A stretch of DNA of 64,000 nt from B1 sp034439755 (GTDB lineage Bacteria > Bacteroidota > Bacteroidia > UKL13-3), in assembly GCA_034439755.1 (NCBI GenBank), contig JAWXAZ010000121.1, positions 29,593 through 93,592 on the forward strand, read 5' to 3'. How positions within the stretch are numbered: position 1 is the stretch's first letter; the number at the start of each line of letters is the position of its first letter. Shown piece after piece: positions 56,387 through 64,000 of this stretch. Under the pieces are notes generated by a model. It made no database searches and was not told the DNA's origin. It saw nothing but the letters and a program-made list of their open reading frames with translations. The position numbers and the translations under genes were made by a program.

Positions 56387-56965
56387 TTAATTCACATATT
56401 GGAGTTTACGTTCAATATAATCTATGAGGGAATGAATGCATTTGATGTGAATTTCTTGCGCCCTATCTGCATAAGGGCTGTGTGGCGCCCTAATTTCCAC
56501 ATCGCAAAGACCAGCCATTTTGCCGCCATCTTTTCCTGTGAGGCCAATTATTTTTATTCCTTTTTTGCGTGCCACTTCTATGGCATTAAGCACATTTTTG
56601 CTGTTTCCACTGGTTGAAATTCCGAGAAGCACATCCCCTTGTCGACCAACAGCCTCGAGGTATCTGCTAAATACAGCATCGTAACCATAATCGTTTCCTA
56701 CACAAGCCATGTGACTCACGTCGCTCATTGATATGGCTGCAATTGCAGGCCTATCGTTGCGGTATTTTCCGGTTAATTCTTCGGCAAAGTGCATGGCATC
56801 GCACATGCTTCCGCCGTTGCCACAGCTCAAGATTTTTCCACCAGCTTGAAGCGATTCCACCATCACTTCGCCTGCTTTTTCTAGGTTTTCAAAGTTTTTA
56901 TCGTCGGCAAGAAATTGGGCAAGAATGGAATATGCCTCCGAGAAATGTTGTTTAATGTTGTTCAT
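56387..56965 (-). CDS. gmhA: Sedoheptulose-7-phosphate isomerase
   Basis: First step of ADP-heptose synthesis for the LPS core. The 192-residue SIS-domain protein has ILSCGNGGSMCDAMHFAEEL, TGKYRNDRPAIAAISMSD, and the C-terminal HIKCIHSLIDYIE; these match GmhA in length and sequence. It lies 23 bases downstream of dsbD on the same strand. Confidence 0.93.
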   Translation of the reverse strand: MNNIKQHFSEAYSILAQFLADDKNFENLEKAGEVMVESLQAGGKILSCGNGGSMCDAMHFAEELTGKYRNDRPAIAAISMSDVSHMACVGNDYGYDAVFSRYLEAVGRQGDVLLGISTSGNSKNVLNAIEVARKKGIKIIGLTGKDGGKMAGLCDVEIRAPHSPYADRAQEIHIKCIHSLIDYIERKLQYVN

Positions 56966-56988
56966 ATTATTAAGAGGCCCCTATGTTG

Positions 56989-59118
56989 TTATTTTTGGGA
57001 GAAAGCGGTTTTACCCGCTTCAAGAAAACCGACAAAGTTTTGAATGTTTAGGTTATAGGCACTTGGTTCAACCAGCACTTTTTCTGTTTTGGCATCAATG
57101 AGCACATAATAAGGTTGCGCATTGGCATTGAAACGGCTAATTTGAAGGTCGGCATTTTGCTTTCCGATAGTCTTTTTTTCTCTTTGGTCGTAGCTACTTG
57201 TGTACCATTCGTTTTCAGGCAATTCTGTTTTATCGTCTACATACAAAGCAAGCACAACATAGTCGTTTCTAAGTCGCTTAAGCACCTCTGGATCTGACCA
57301 AACATTGGCCTCCATCTCGCGACAATTCACGCAACCATGTCCGGTAAAGTCGATAAAAACTGGCTTATTTACTTTCTTGGCATAAGCCAGGGCTTGGTTG
57401 TAATCAAAGAATCCGTTGAGTTCGTGAGGAAGGTGAAAAAGGTTGTTGAAACGCACTTCGCCCAAATCGTTTTTAGCATCTCTTTGGTTAGAGCCGCCCC
57501 TTGATTTGCTTAAGTCGAAATCGAGTGATTCTTGAGGCGGGAGGTAACCAGATAAGGCTTTAAGCGGCGCGCCAAAAAGGCCAGGAATAAGGTAAAGTAC
57601 GAAAGTAAAAGTGGCAACGGCCATAATTAATCGCGGTACCCCAAGGTAGGGTAAGTCGCTATCGTGGCTAAACTTGATTTTACCCAACAAATATAGACCC
57701 ATAAGGAAGAAAATGGAGATCCAAATGGCGATATAAACCTCCCTATCTAGGAGACCCCAATGGTAGGTTTGATCTGGAATAGAAAGGAATTTGAAGGCAA
57801 AAGCAAGCTCTAGAAATCCCAGTACCACCTTCACAGAATTGAGCCAACCGCCAGATTTTGGTAGATTTTGAATCCAAGAAGGGAAGATGGCAAATAAAGT
57901 AAAAGGAGCGGCTAATCCGGCGCCAAAAGCGGCCATTCCCAGAAGCGGTTTTACAAAGTTTCCGCCCACGGCTTCAATTAAAAGAGAGCCAACGATGGGC
58001 CCTGTGCAGCTAAAAGAAACTAGCACAAGGGTAAAGGCCATGAAGAAAATGCCCATAAAATTTCCCATGCTGCTTTTAGAATCTACGGAGTTTACGAAGC
58101 GATGAGGGAGGGTTATTTCGAACATTCCCAAGAAAGAAGAGGCAAAAACCACGAAGATGATAAAGAATAAAATATTGGGCACCCAGTGCGTGCTGAGCCA
58201 ATTTCCAAAATCTGCACCTAAGCCAAAGAAGGCAAAAACCAGTCCCAGTGAGGCATAAATTCCAACGATGCTAAGGCCAAAAGTAAATGCGCGTTGCAGG
58301 GCCAAAGACCGGGTTTCGCTGCGTTTTGTAAAGAAAGTAACCGTCATGGGAAGCATAGGAAACACGCAAGGCGTAACCACGGCTATTAGTCCGCCTAGGA
58401 AGGCAAAAATTAGGAATCCCCACAAAGAACTTTCATTTCCACCAGACACGCTGCTTGTTTTTATTTCGGTTTGAACCGACCCATTTTCGCTAGCATTTGG
58501 TACTGCATTGTTGGCGGTTTCTATGGTAGTTTGTTTTGATGACGTATCGGGAGAGGTTGTTTGAACGTGGTCTTTGCGGGGTGTTGCTTGCGACTCTGTA
58601 GGTTCAGGACTTGGTTTTAGGGATTCTGCTAGGGCACCAGAAACCTTGATGTTTTTGAAGATAAGGTCGTTTTCGAAGAGCACGCACATGCCAGTAACCT
58701 GTGAGCATTCTTGGTATTCTATGAAAACCTTGATTATGGGGTTTGCTTGCAGTATTTTTATTTTCTGGCGAAACTCTGCTTTTCCCTCGAAGGTTGAAAC
58801 TTCGCCCCCAAAAACATCATCGAAATGCTTGTGGCTGCCAATGGGTTTTACCTTTCCAACAAGTTGGTAGCTAGGGTTTTTGGTGAATTCGAAGTGGGCT
58901 ACCACAGGACCAACATCCTCACTAAAATCATTTGAGTACATATACCAGTCCTTTTGGATTTTGGTTGACATGATGAGCTCAATTTCATCGCCTACTTTTA
59001 CCTCTGTTTTGCTTGTCTTTGTTTCCCAAACGGGCTTTTGTTGCAATTGGGCCCAGGCAAAAAACGGCGACAATCCTATTAGAATGGCAAGTACGAGAGA
59101 ATTTTTAAAATGAAGCAT
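56989..59118 (-). CDS. dsbD: Thiol:disulfide interchange protein DsbD
   Basis: Passes electrons from cytoplasmic thioredoxin to periplasmic partners. The 709-residue protein has a signal peptide, an N-terminal DsbD-alpha-like domain (DWYMYSNDFSEDVGPVVAHF), a Ser/Thr/Pro-rich linker near residues 170-225, and eight membrane spans with TPCVFPMLPMTVTFFTKR and SCTGPIVGSLLIEA. A C-terminal thioredoxin domain carries CVNC in GHGCVNCREMEANVW. It lies upstream of gmhA. One GGTTCAAACCGA motif (58466) lies in the linker. Confidence 0.93.
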   Translation of the reverse strand: MLHFKNSLVLAILIGLSPFFAWAQLQQKPVWETKTSKTEVKVGDEIELIMSTKIQKDWYMYSNDFSEDVGPVVAHFEFTKNPSYQLVGKVKPIGSHKHFDDVFGGEVSTFEGKAEFRQKIKILQANPIIKVFIEYQECSQVTGMCVLFENDLIFKNIKVSGALAESLKPSPEPTESQATPRKDHVQTTSPDTSSKQTTIETANNAVPNASENGSVQTEIKTSSVSGGNESSLWGFLIFAFLGGLIAVVTPCVFPMLPMTVTFFTKRSETRSLALQRAFTFGLSIVGIYASLGLVFAFFGLGADFGNWLSTHWVPNILFFIIFVVFASSFLGMFEITLPHRFVNSVDSKSSMGNFMGIFFMAFTLVLVSFSCTGPIVGSLLIEAVGGNFVKPLLGMAAFGAGLAAPFTLFAIFPSWIQNLPKSGGWLNSVKVVLGFLELAFAFKFLSIPDQTYHWGLLDREVYIAIWISIFFLMGLYLLGKIKFSHDSDLPYLGVPRLIMAVATFTFVLYLIPGLFGAPLKALSGYLPPQESLDFDLSKSRGGSNQRDAKNDLGEVRFNNLFHLPHELNGFFDYNQALAYAKKVNKPVFIDFTGHGCVNCREMEANVWSDPEVLKRLRNDYVVLALYVDDKTELPENEWYTSSYDQREKKTIGKQNADLQISRFNANAQPYYVLIDAKTEKVLVEPSAYNLNIQNFVGFLEAGKTAFSQK

Positions 59119-59356
59119 AGTTTACTTTTGTGTTTTGGCAAAACGAACGAAATATAAATAATAGTCTTAAAAGAAGTTAAAACCTTACATAAGGCAAATT
59201 TATGAATATGGAGATATAATGCAAGTTACCAAAGTTACATAAAGAATGCGCATTGAAAATACTGGGGTAAAGCAGGCTTATTTTATTCTGAATAATAATC
59301 TATACAACTTAAGCATGCTGTTGGCAACCCAATAGAGGAGAAGCAAATTGGAATTG

Positions 59357-59364
59357 TACTTTTG
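59357..59364 (+). promoter_or_regulatory. -7 box for the glucosaminidase gene
   Basis: TACTTTTG is an exact TAnnTTTG match, 10 bases before the ATG at 59375. It supports that start over the upstream TTG, and implies a very short leader. Confidence 0.4.
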
Positions 59365-59374
59365 TACGATTACC

Positions 59375-60841
59375 ATGAAAAAACAGCTATTACAAATTGC
59401 ACTGTTGCTTTTCCCTGTTTTGGGAATGGCACAATCTGATACGCCGGTTGTGGTTGTTGTAAAGTATACGGTAGACCAGTATATAGAGAAATACAGCGCC
59501 ACAGCGGTAGATGAAATGTATAGAAGCAAGATTCCTGCCTCCATTACTTTGGCCCAAGGCATACTTGAAAGTGGCAATGGCAATAGCCGTTTGGCGAGAG
59601 AGGCCAACAATCATTTTGGCATAAAGTGCAAAAGCACTTGGACGGGAGCTACACTTTATGAAGATGATGATGCGCCACAAGAATGTTTTAGAAAATACGA
59701 TGCCTCTATTGATAGTTATCGCGACCATTCCGATTTTTTGATGCGCAGCACACGCTATGCATTTTTATTTGATTTGGATAGGACCGACTATAAATCTTGG
59801 GCGCAAGGGCTAAAGAAAGCGGGATATGCGACTAACCCACAGTATGCAGATTTGTTAATTACTTTTATAGAAAGGCATAAATTAGACCGTTTTGATAGGA
59901 CTAAATTGAGTGAAGAAGAGACGAGGGAGATAAAAGAGGAAAAGGCTGAAACGGTAAAAAGTTATGGCAAAGAGTTTATTAACAATGGTGTGCCGGGAAT
60001 AGTGGCGAAACCGAATGAGAGTTATGCTCAAATTGCTTTAGATTATGATGTAAAAGTGCATCAGTTGTACCGCTATAATGACCTTAAAAAGGATGCAGTT
60101 TGTAGTTTTGGAGATACTGTTTATTTAAAGATGAAGAAGACCAAATCTGACAGCTTGTATTATGAGGTAAAAGGCCTCGAAACGATGCTTTGGATTAGTG
60201 GGCGTTATGCCGTTAGGTTAGACAAGTTGTTGGAGAAAAACTTGATGCAAGAGGGTGCGGAACCTAAGTTTGGGGAGAGAATTTATCTAAAAAACAAACG
60301 CGACCAAGCGCCTAAGTTAAGAGATACGGCCAAGGCTGTTGTAGAAACAAAACCCGGTGCAGAGCCCCAAACGCTGGTGGTGTTGGTTGCGCCAGATACG
60401 CAGTATAATGAGCAAGTATATGATAACCCGATAAAGAATCTTGACACACAAAAACCGGTTGAAACGACTGTAAATGATAATAGGCACGATTTTAAGGAGA
60501 ACTTAAGTTTTTTTCACACGGTTCAGGCTGGGGAGACCTTGTTTGGAATTGGCAGAAAATATAGTGTTCGGGTGGATGCCATTCAGTATATTAATTTGTT
60601 AAGAGGAGACAGCATTGCTGTTGGTCAAAGGCTTATTATTAATCCGGCCATAACCAGTGCAGATACGAAAGAACCGCAGAGTACGCCTGGAGTTCATTTG
60701 GTAAGACAAGGCGAGACCCTGTATTCTATTGCAAAACAATACGGGTTAAAGCAGGCAGATATAATGGCCACCAATAATTTGCCTAATAACCAGGTTTATA
60801 TTGGTCAGAAGTTGGTGATTGTGGTGCCAATAAAAAAATAG
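59375..60841 (+). CDS. Exported glucosaminidase with three LysM domains
   Basis: A 488-residue peptidoglycan hydrolase. The signal peptide ends VLGMAQ. A mannosyl-glycoprotein endo-beta-N-acetylglucosaminidase-like domain (about residues 30-175) has the catalytic Glu in LAQGILESGNGNSRLAREAN and NHFGIKCKSTW. Three LysM segments follow, the last two clear (HTVQAGETLFGIGRKYSVR, LVRQGETLYSIAKQYG). It would cut glycan strands in the periplasm. Confidence 0.92.
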   Translation: MKKQLLQIALLLFPVLGMAQSDTPVVVVVKYTVDQYIEKYSATAVDEMYRSKIPASITLAQGILESGNGNSRLAREANNHFGIKCKSTWTGATLYEDDDAPQECFRKYDASIDSYRDHSDFLMRSTRYAFLFDLDRTDYKSWAQGLKKAGYATNPQYADLLITFIERHKLDRFDRTKLSEEETREIKEEKAETVKSYGKEFINNGVPGIVAKPNESYAQIALDYDVKVHQLYRYNDLKKDAVCSFGDTVYLKMKKTKSDSLYYEVKGLETMLWISGRYAVRLDKLLEKNLMQEGAEPKFGERIYLKNKRDQAPKLRDTAKAVVETKPGAEPQTLVVLVAPDTQYNEQVYDNPIKNLDTQKPVETTVNDNRHDFKENLSFFHTVQAGETLFGIGRKYSVRVDAIQYINLLRGDSIAVGQRLIINPAITSADTKEPQSTPGVHLVRQGETLYSIAKQYGLKQADIMATNNLPNNQVYIGQKLVIVVPIKK

Positions 60842-60921
60842 TGGAGTTAAAAATTGGGTGTATGCAACTAATTTTGATTTTTTTACATCAAATTATTTTG
60901 TAAACTTGTAATTGTTAATAA

Positions 60922-61617
60922 ATGAAAAGAATGAAAAAAACAGTACTCATTATAGCGATATTATGTTGTGGTATTTTTGTTAATGCGCAAACAAAGTATG
61001 GTTTTAACAATGCTTTGGCTTATGATAATTGGAACAATAACGACACTGCTGCTGGTGTAGAGTTGGTTGTATGGGTGCCTAATAATGACACACTAGAGAT
61101 TACTACTGGGTCTGATGTAACGGCAATTGATGGCAGTGCAAGAAACGGTTTTGAGTATAACTTTACGGGCGTTAAATTGTTGTTTCAGCCAGGAACCAAT
61201 ATTTTTGATTTTAGCAATCAAAAGAAGCTTAAGTATAATTTTACGCCTAATACTACTTTTTTTGGCGAGCGTGATTTTTATATTAAGTTATCAAATGTGC
61301 AGGGGATTACGGTAGATGATTTTTACAATAACCGTGATTTGATGCGTGTGGTAATTGATTATGATGGAACCAATGTTGGGGTAAAGAAGTTGAGTGTTCA
61401 CAGTTATCGTTTATATCCTGTTCCAACCTCGGGCAGTTTATTTGTTGAGGGTGCAAATCCGAGCGAATTTAAGGTATATGATTTATCGGGCAGATTGGCA
61501 GCGTCTGGTGCAGTGATGCAGAACAGGATTGATGTATCTGAAATTGGCAATGGACTTTATGTTTTGTATGCACAAACGGATAAAGGGTTGATTGTTCAGA
61601 AGTTTTTGAAGAACTAA
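60922..61617 (+). CDS. T9SS-secreted protein with type A C-terminal domain
   Basis: A 231-residue exported protein (signal peptide ending VNAQ). The N-terminal 150 residues are a beta-rich domain I do not recognise. The last 70 residues show the type A T9SS sorting signal: YRLYPVPTSGSLFVEG, then KVYDLSGRLAASG, then IGNGLYVLYAQTDKGLIVQK. It is released or anchored at the surface after cleavage by the T9SS sortase. A terminator follows. Confidence 0.85.
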   Translation: MKRMKKTVLIIAILCCGIFVNAQTKYGFNNALAYDNWNNNDTAAGVELVVWVPNNDTLEITTGSDVTAIDGSARNGFEYNFTGVKLLFQPGTNIFDFSNQKKLKYNFTPNTTFFGERDFYIKLSNVQGITVDDFYNNRDLMRVVIDYDGTNVGVKKLSVHSYRLYPVPTSGSLFVEGANPSEFKVYDLSGRLAASGAVMQNRIDVSEIGNGLYVLYAQTDKGLIVQKFLKN

Positions 61618-61640
61618 TTACCAGATAAAATTTTTTTAAG

Positions 61641-61670
61641 AAAGCAATCCAATTTAGGGTTGCTTTTTTT
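61641..61670 (+). terminator. Rho-independent terminator
   Basis: AAAGCAATCC (61641-61650), a 6-base loop, then GGGTTGCTTT and a T run to 61670: a 10-bp stem with one G-U pair. Confidence 0.75.
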
Positions 61671-61693
61671 ATTTTTACTCCTTTAAGAATGCC

Positions 61694-63505
61694 ATGAAAG
61701 AGACCTATTATATTTTTGATTTTGACAGTACATTCACGCAAGTGGAGGCAATGGAAGAGTTGGCCGAGATTAGTTTGGCAAACGACCCAGAGAAAGAGTT
61801 TTTGATAGAAAAGATAAAGCAGCTCACAGATTTGGCCATGGAAGGGAGTATGCCCTTTGGCAAGTCGTTAAGGGCACGAATTGCGTTATTGTCGGCCAAG
61901 AAATACCATTTAAACATGTTGGTGAATCGCTTGCGAAAGCGGGTGAGCACCTCATTTATAAGAAACAAGCAATTTTTTAAGGAACATAAGGGCAGGGTTT
62001 TTATTGTTTCGGGTGGGTTTAGGGAGTTTATAGAGCCCATAGTAAAGCCATATTTCATTGATTCGGAGCATGTGTTTGCCAATACTTTTGTGTACGATAA
62101 AAAGAACAATATTATAGGAGCCGATGAAGACAATGTATTAAGCAAGGAGCAAGGCAAGGTTAAGTTGTTAAAGCAATTGAAGTTGGCGGGCAAGGTTGTT
62201 TTTATTGGGGATGGTTATACCGATTATGAGGTATTTGAACTGGGGCAGGCAGATCAATTTTTTGCTTATACAGAGAATGTTTCTAGGGCTAAGGTTTTGG
62301 AGAAAAGTGAGTGGATTGCGCCAAGTTTAGATGAAATATTGTTTACAGAAAAATTGCCCATGTCGATATCCTATCCAAAGACCAGGTTGAAGGCGGTATT
62401 GTGGGGAGAGGAAACATTTTTGGCTGAACCCAAGTTGAAGGGAGAGGGGTATAAAATTGTAAAACTGGCTAAAAAGATAGGGAAGGTGGCGCTGAATTTG
62501 GAATTGGGGGAGGCCCATGTGTTGTTGTTTTCGCCAGGGGTAGACCTTGGATTGGTTCAGACCGAAAAGAGCAAGTTACTTACAGCCGGCGTATGGGGAA
62601 CATTGGTGGATGATGGGTATTTGGACTTGTTTGCAAGGAGCGGCGTGGTGTTGTTTGGGGGAGAATATTCGCATACCCGCAGCGAGGTAGAGTTGAGTTT
62701 GATGATGCTTTTGCAGTTGAATAGAAACATGGGGGAGGAGCTGTTGGGCAAGCGATTGGGGATTATTGGATATGGGCATAGTGGGTCTATGTTATCTGTG
62801 ATGGCTGAGCAGTTGGGGATGGAAGTTTTTTATTATGATGTGCTTGATAAGCCGGCGCTTGGAAATGCCAAAAAGTTGAAGCAGGTGGGCGATTTGTTGC
62901 GTAAATGTAACAATGTGGTTGTTGCGAGTGGGCAAAGATTTAAAGGTGTTTGTTTGGTTGGTACAAAGGAGTTGAAGCAGATGTTGTTTGGGTCTGTTTT
63001 GATTAATATGGGTTATGAAGAGAATGTAGAAGAGGAGGCCTGTTCATTGGCGCTTGAGCGCGGAAAGCTAGGCGGATTTGGGATGGATTATTTAACGGCG
63101 ATAAGTGGGAAAGTTGTTTCGAAGAAAAACAACGTTTTATTGGGGCTGAACCAACGCATGATGACCAAGCAAACGCAGGTTAATATTGCGCAAATTTTGA
63201 GTGAACGGGTGATTGATTTTGTGAATACGGGGAGCACAGCGGGGAGTTTAAATTTCCCTGGAATTCATTTGCCAGCCTTGCAGCAAATGCACCGATTCAT
63301 TCATATTCATAGGAATATGCCGGGGGTTTTGGCGCAAATAAATGGGATATTGGCACAGCATAAAATAAACGTGAGTGGACAATATTTAAAAACATTGGGT
63401 GAAATTGGATATGTAATTACCGATGTGAGTAAAGAATATGGCGCATCTGTGGTAAGCGATTTGAGGTCTATTGATGAAACGCTAAAATTTAGGGTTTTAT
63501 ATTAG
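61694..63505 (+). CDS. Phosphoserine phosphatase fused to a degenerate phosphoglycerate dehydrogenase with ACT domain
   Basis: A 603-residue fusion. Residues 1-225 are a HAD phosphatase of the SerB type (D9 and D11 in FDFDST, VSGGFREF, GDGYTDYEVF). Residues about 235-510 follow the SerA fold with NAD-binding GIIGYGHSG, but the SRG arginine and the PHIGG histidine are missing (INMGYEENVEE, LLGLNQRMMTKQ). Residues 530-603 are an ACT domain (RNMPGVLAQINGILAQHKIN). I infer serine dephosphorylation with a non-catalytic, perhaps serine- or NAD-sensing, second half. It contains one GGTTCAGACCGA motif (62554). Confidence 0.85.
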   Translation: MKETYYIFDFDSTFTQVEAMEELAEISLANDPEKEFLIEKIKQLTDLAMEGSMPFGKSLRARIALLSAKKYHLNMLVNRLRKRVSTSFIRNKQFFKEHKGRVFIVSGGFREFIEPIVKPYFIDSEHVFANTFVYDKKNNIIGADEDNVLSKEQGKVKLLKQLKLAGKVVFIGDGYTDYEVFELGQADQFFAYTENVSRAKVLEKSEWIAPSLDEILFTEKLPMSISYPKTRLKAVLWGEETFLAEPKLKGEGYKIVKLAKKIGKVALNLELGEAHVLLFSPGVDLGLVQTEKSKLLTAGVWGTLVDDGYLDLFARSGVVLFGGEYSHTRSEVELSLMMLLQLNRNMGEELLGKRLGIIGYGHSGSMLSVMAEQLGMEVFYYDVLDKPALGNAKKLKQVGDLLRKCNNVVVASGQRFKGVCLVGTKELKQMLFGSVLINMGYEENVEEEACSLALERGKLGGFGMDYLTAISGKVVSKKNNVLLGLNQRMMTKQTQVNIAQILSERVIDFVNTGSTAGSLNFPGIHLPALQQMHRFIHIHRNMPGVLAQINGILAQHKINVSGQYLKTLGEIGYVITDVSKEYGASVVSDLRSIDETLKFRVLY

Positions 63506-63562
63506 GATAATTTATTTATCGGTTGGGCACTTATAACTTTTTATGTTTAAAATTGAACCGCT

Positions 63563-64000
63563 TTGAAACCGACAATTAAATTTCCCGTTTTTTTTAAGAG
63601 ACAGGCTTGCCTTTTGGCCTTGCTGTTGTTTGTGGATCTATTTGGGGTTTATTCTCAAAACTACCGATTTAAAAATTTTAATTCTGAGGATGGCTTGTAT
63701 GTGAACACCATTAATTGTGTGGCACAGGATGGGGATGGCATTGTATGGATGGGCACTTTTAATGGTTTGAGTAGGTTTAACGGCTATTCATTTGAAACCA
63801 TTCGAAACCGAAGGAAGGCTGGAGATTTAATTCTAGAGAATGAGATTAATTGTATGTTGATTGATCAAAAGAACAGGATTTGGACGGGGAGTGAAGAGGG
63901 GTGTGGTTATTTTAGTTATTTAGAAGGCAAGGGGGTGTTTTTTAAGAATGACTCATTTGGTGAATCTAAGTTGCCAAGTAAGAATGTACGCGCATTTGGC
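63563..64000 (+). CDS. N-terminus of a two-component regulator propeller protein (partial)
   Basis: Runs off the window; 146 codons are visible. From the TTG start a signal-like stretch (KRQACLLALLLFVDLFGVYS) leads to FKNFNSEDGLYVNTINCVAQ and repeated propeller blades (GDGIVWMGTFNGLSRFNGYS, KNRIWTGSEEGCGYF). Such blades begin hybrid sensor kinases or Reg_prop regulators of Bacteroidetes. The kinase part, if any, lies beyond 64000. An in-frame stop at 63554 rules out an earlier start. Confidence 0.8.
   Translation, partial: MKPTIKFPVFFKRQACLLALLLFVDLFGVYSQNYRFKNFNSEDGLYVNTINCVAQDGDGIVWMGTFNGLSRFNGYSFETIRNRRKAGDLILENEINCMLIDQKNRIWTGSEEGCGYFSYLEGKGVFFKNDSFGESKLPSKNVRAFG

Overview
The window comes from a Bacteroidota (Bacteroidetes) chromosome. 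The signs are TAnnTTTG promoter boxes with few purine-rich ribosome sites, type IX secretion tails of both kinds (type B at 39709-41433, type A at 60922-61617), a TonB-dependent receptor with a pre-peptidase domain paired with a DUF4249-type lipoprotein, a LysM/transglycosylase and glucosaminidase set, a DUF2723/TMEM260-like membrane protein, and a SerB-SerA fusion. I cannot name the genus. I found no tRNA, rRNA, CRISPR array or intact insertion sequence.

Layout. 2-9481: metG, a three-gene SPFH / PH-like / ribbon-helix-helix cluster, a BaiN-type flavoprotein, the giant DUF2723 protein and rlmB. 9495-15819: an HTH regulator, a PhoD-like phosphatase, a class III aminotransferase and icd, the last behind a 740-base non-coding stretch of worn repeats. 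15823-24167: a mostly leftward block with a GT-C-like membrane protein, a YdjM-like hydrolase, purQ, a decayed AlbA_2-type gene, a sodium/solute symporter, rhomboid and mutL. 24299-33064: a GH3/beta-lactamase fusion, an RRM protein, a LysM transglycosylase-like protein with a lost catalytic Glu, gatA, tatA and a pseudouridine synthase with a long repeat tail. 33065-34844 is non-coding and carries about 18 head-to-tail copies of a 51-53 bp unit. 34845-49441: a lipoprotein, a DAACS symporter, two M16 peptidases, a type B T9SS protein, ybeY, mnmG, a methyltransferase, an Ig-like lipoprotein, pheS and a deoxyhypusine-synthase-like enzyme. 49627-59118: pyrF, an OM barrel, DUF4249, the TonB receptor, an amino-acid permease, gmhA and dsbD, all leftward. 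59375-64000: a LysM glucosaminidase, a type A T9SS protein, SerB-SerA and the start of a propeller sensor.

The most interesting theme is chromosome maintenance. Three good parS-like palindromes and a fourth weaker one lie at 40.9-42.5 kb beside ybeY-mnmG. DnaA-box-like 9-mers and strong inverted repeats lie in the AT-rich gap at 46951-47398. Strand composition appears to turn from C-rich to G-rich between about 33 and 48 kb. Together these suggest that the window holds the replication origin and centromere region. The 51-bp array sits at the left edge of this zone, and eight of its units contain the 12-mer GGTTCAAACCGA. The same 12-mer family (GGTTCRRACCGA and close forms) recurs at nine places elsewhere in the window, mostly inside unrelated genes and in different reading frames. 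That looks like a DNA-level signal and I do not recognise it.

Other oddities are several enzymes with altered active sites (transglycosylase, MutL endonuclease motifs, SerA half, deoxyhypusine synthase) and a triplicated start region at pyrF.
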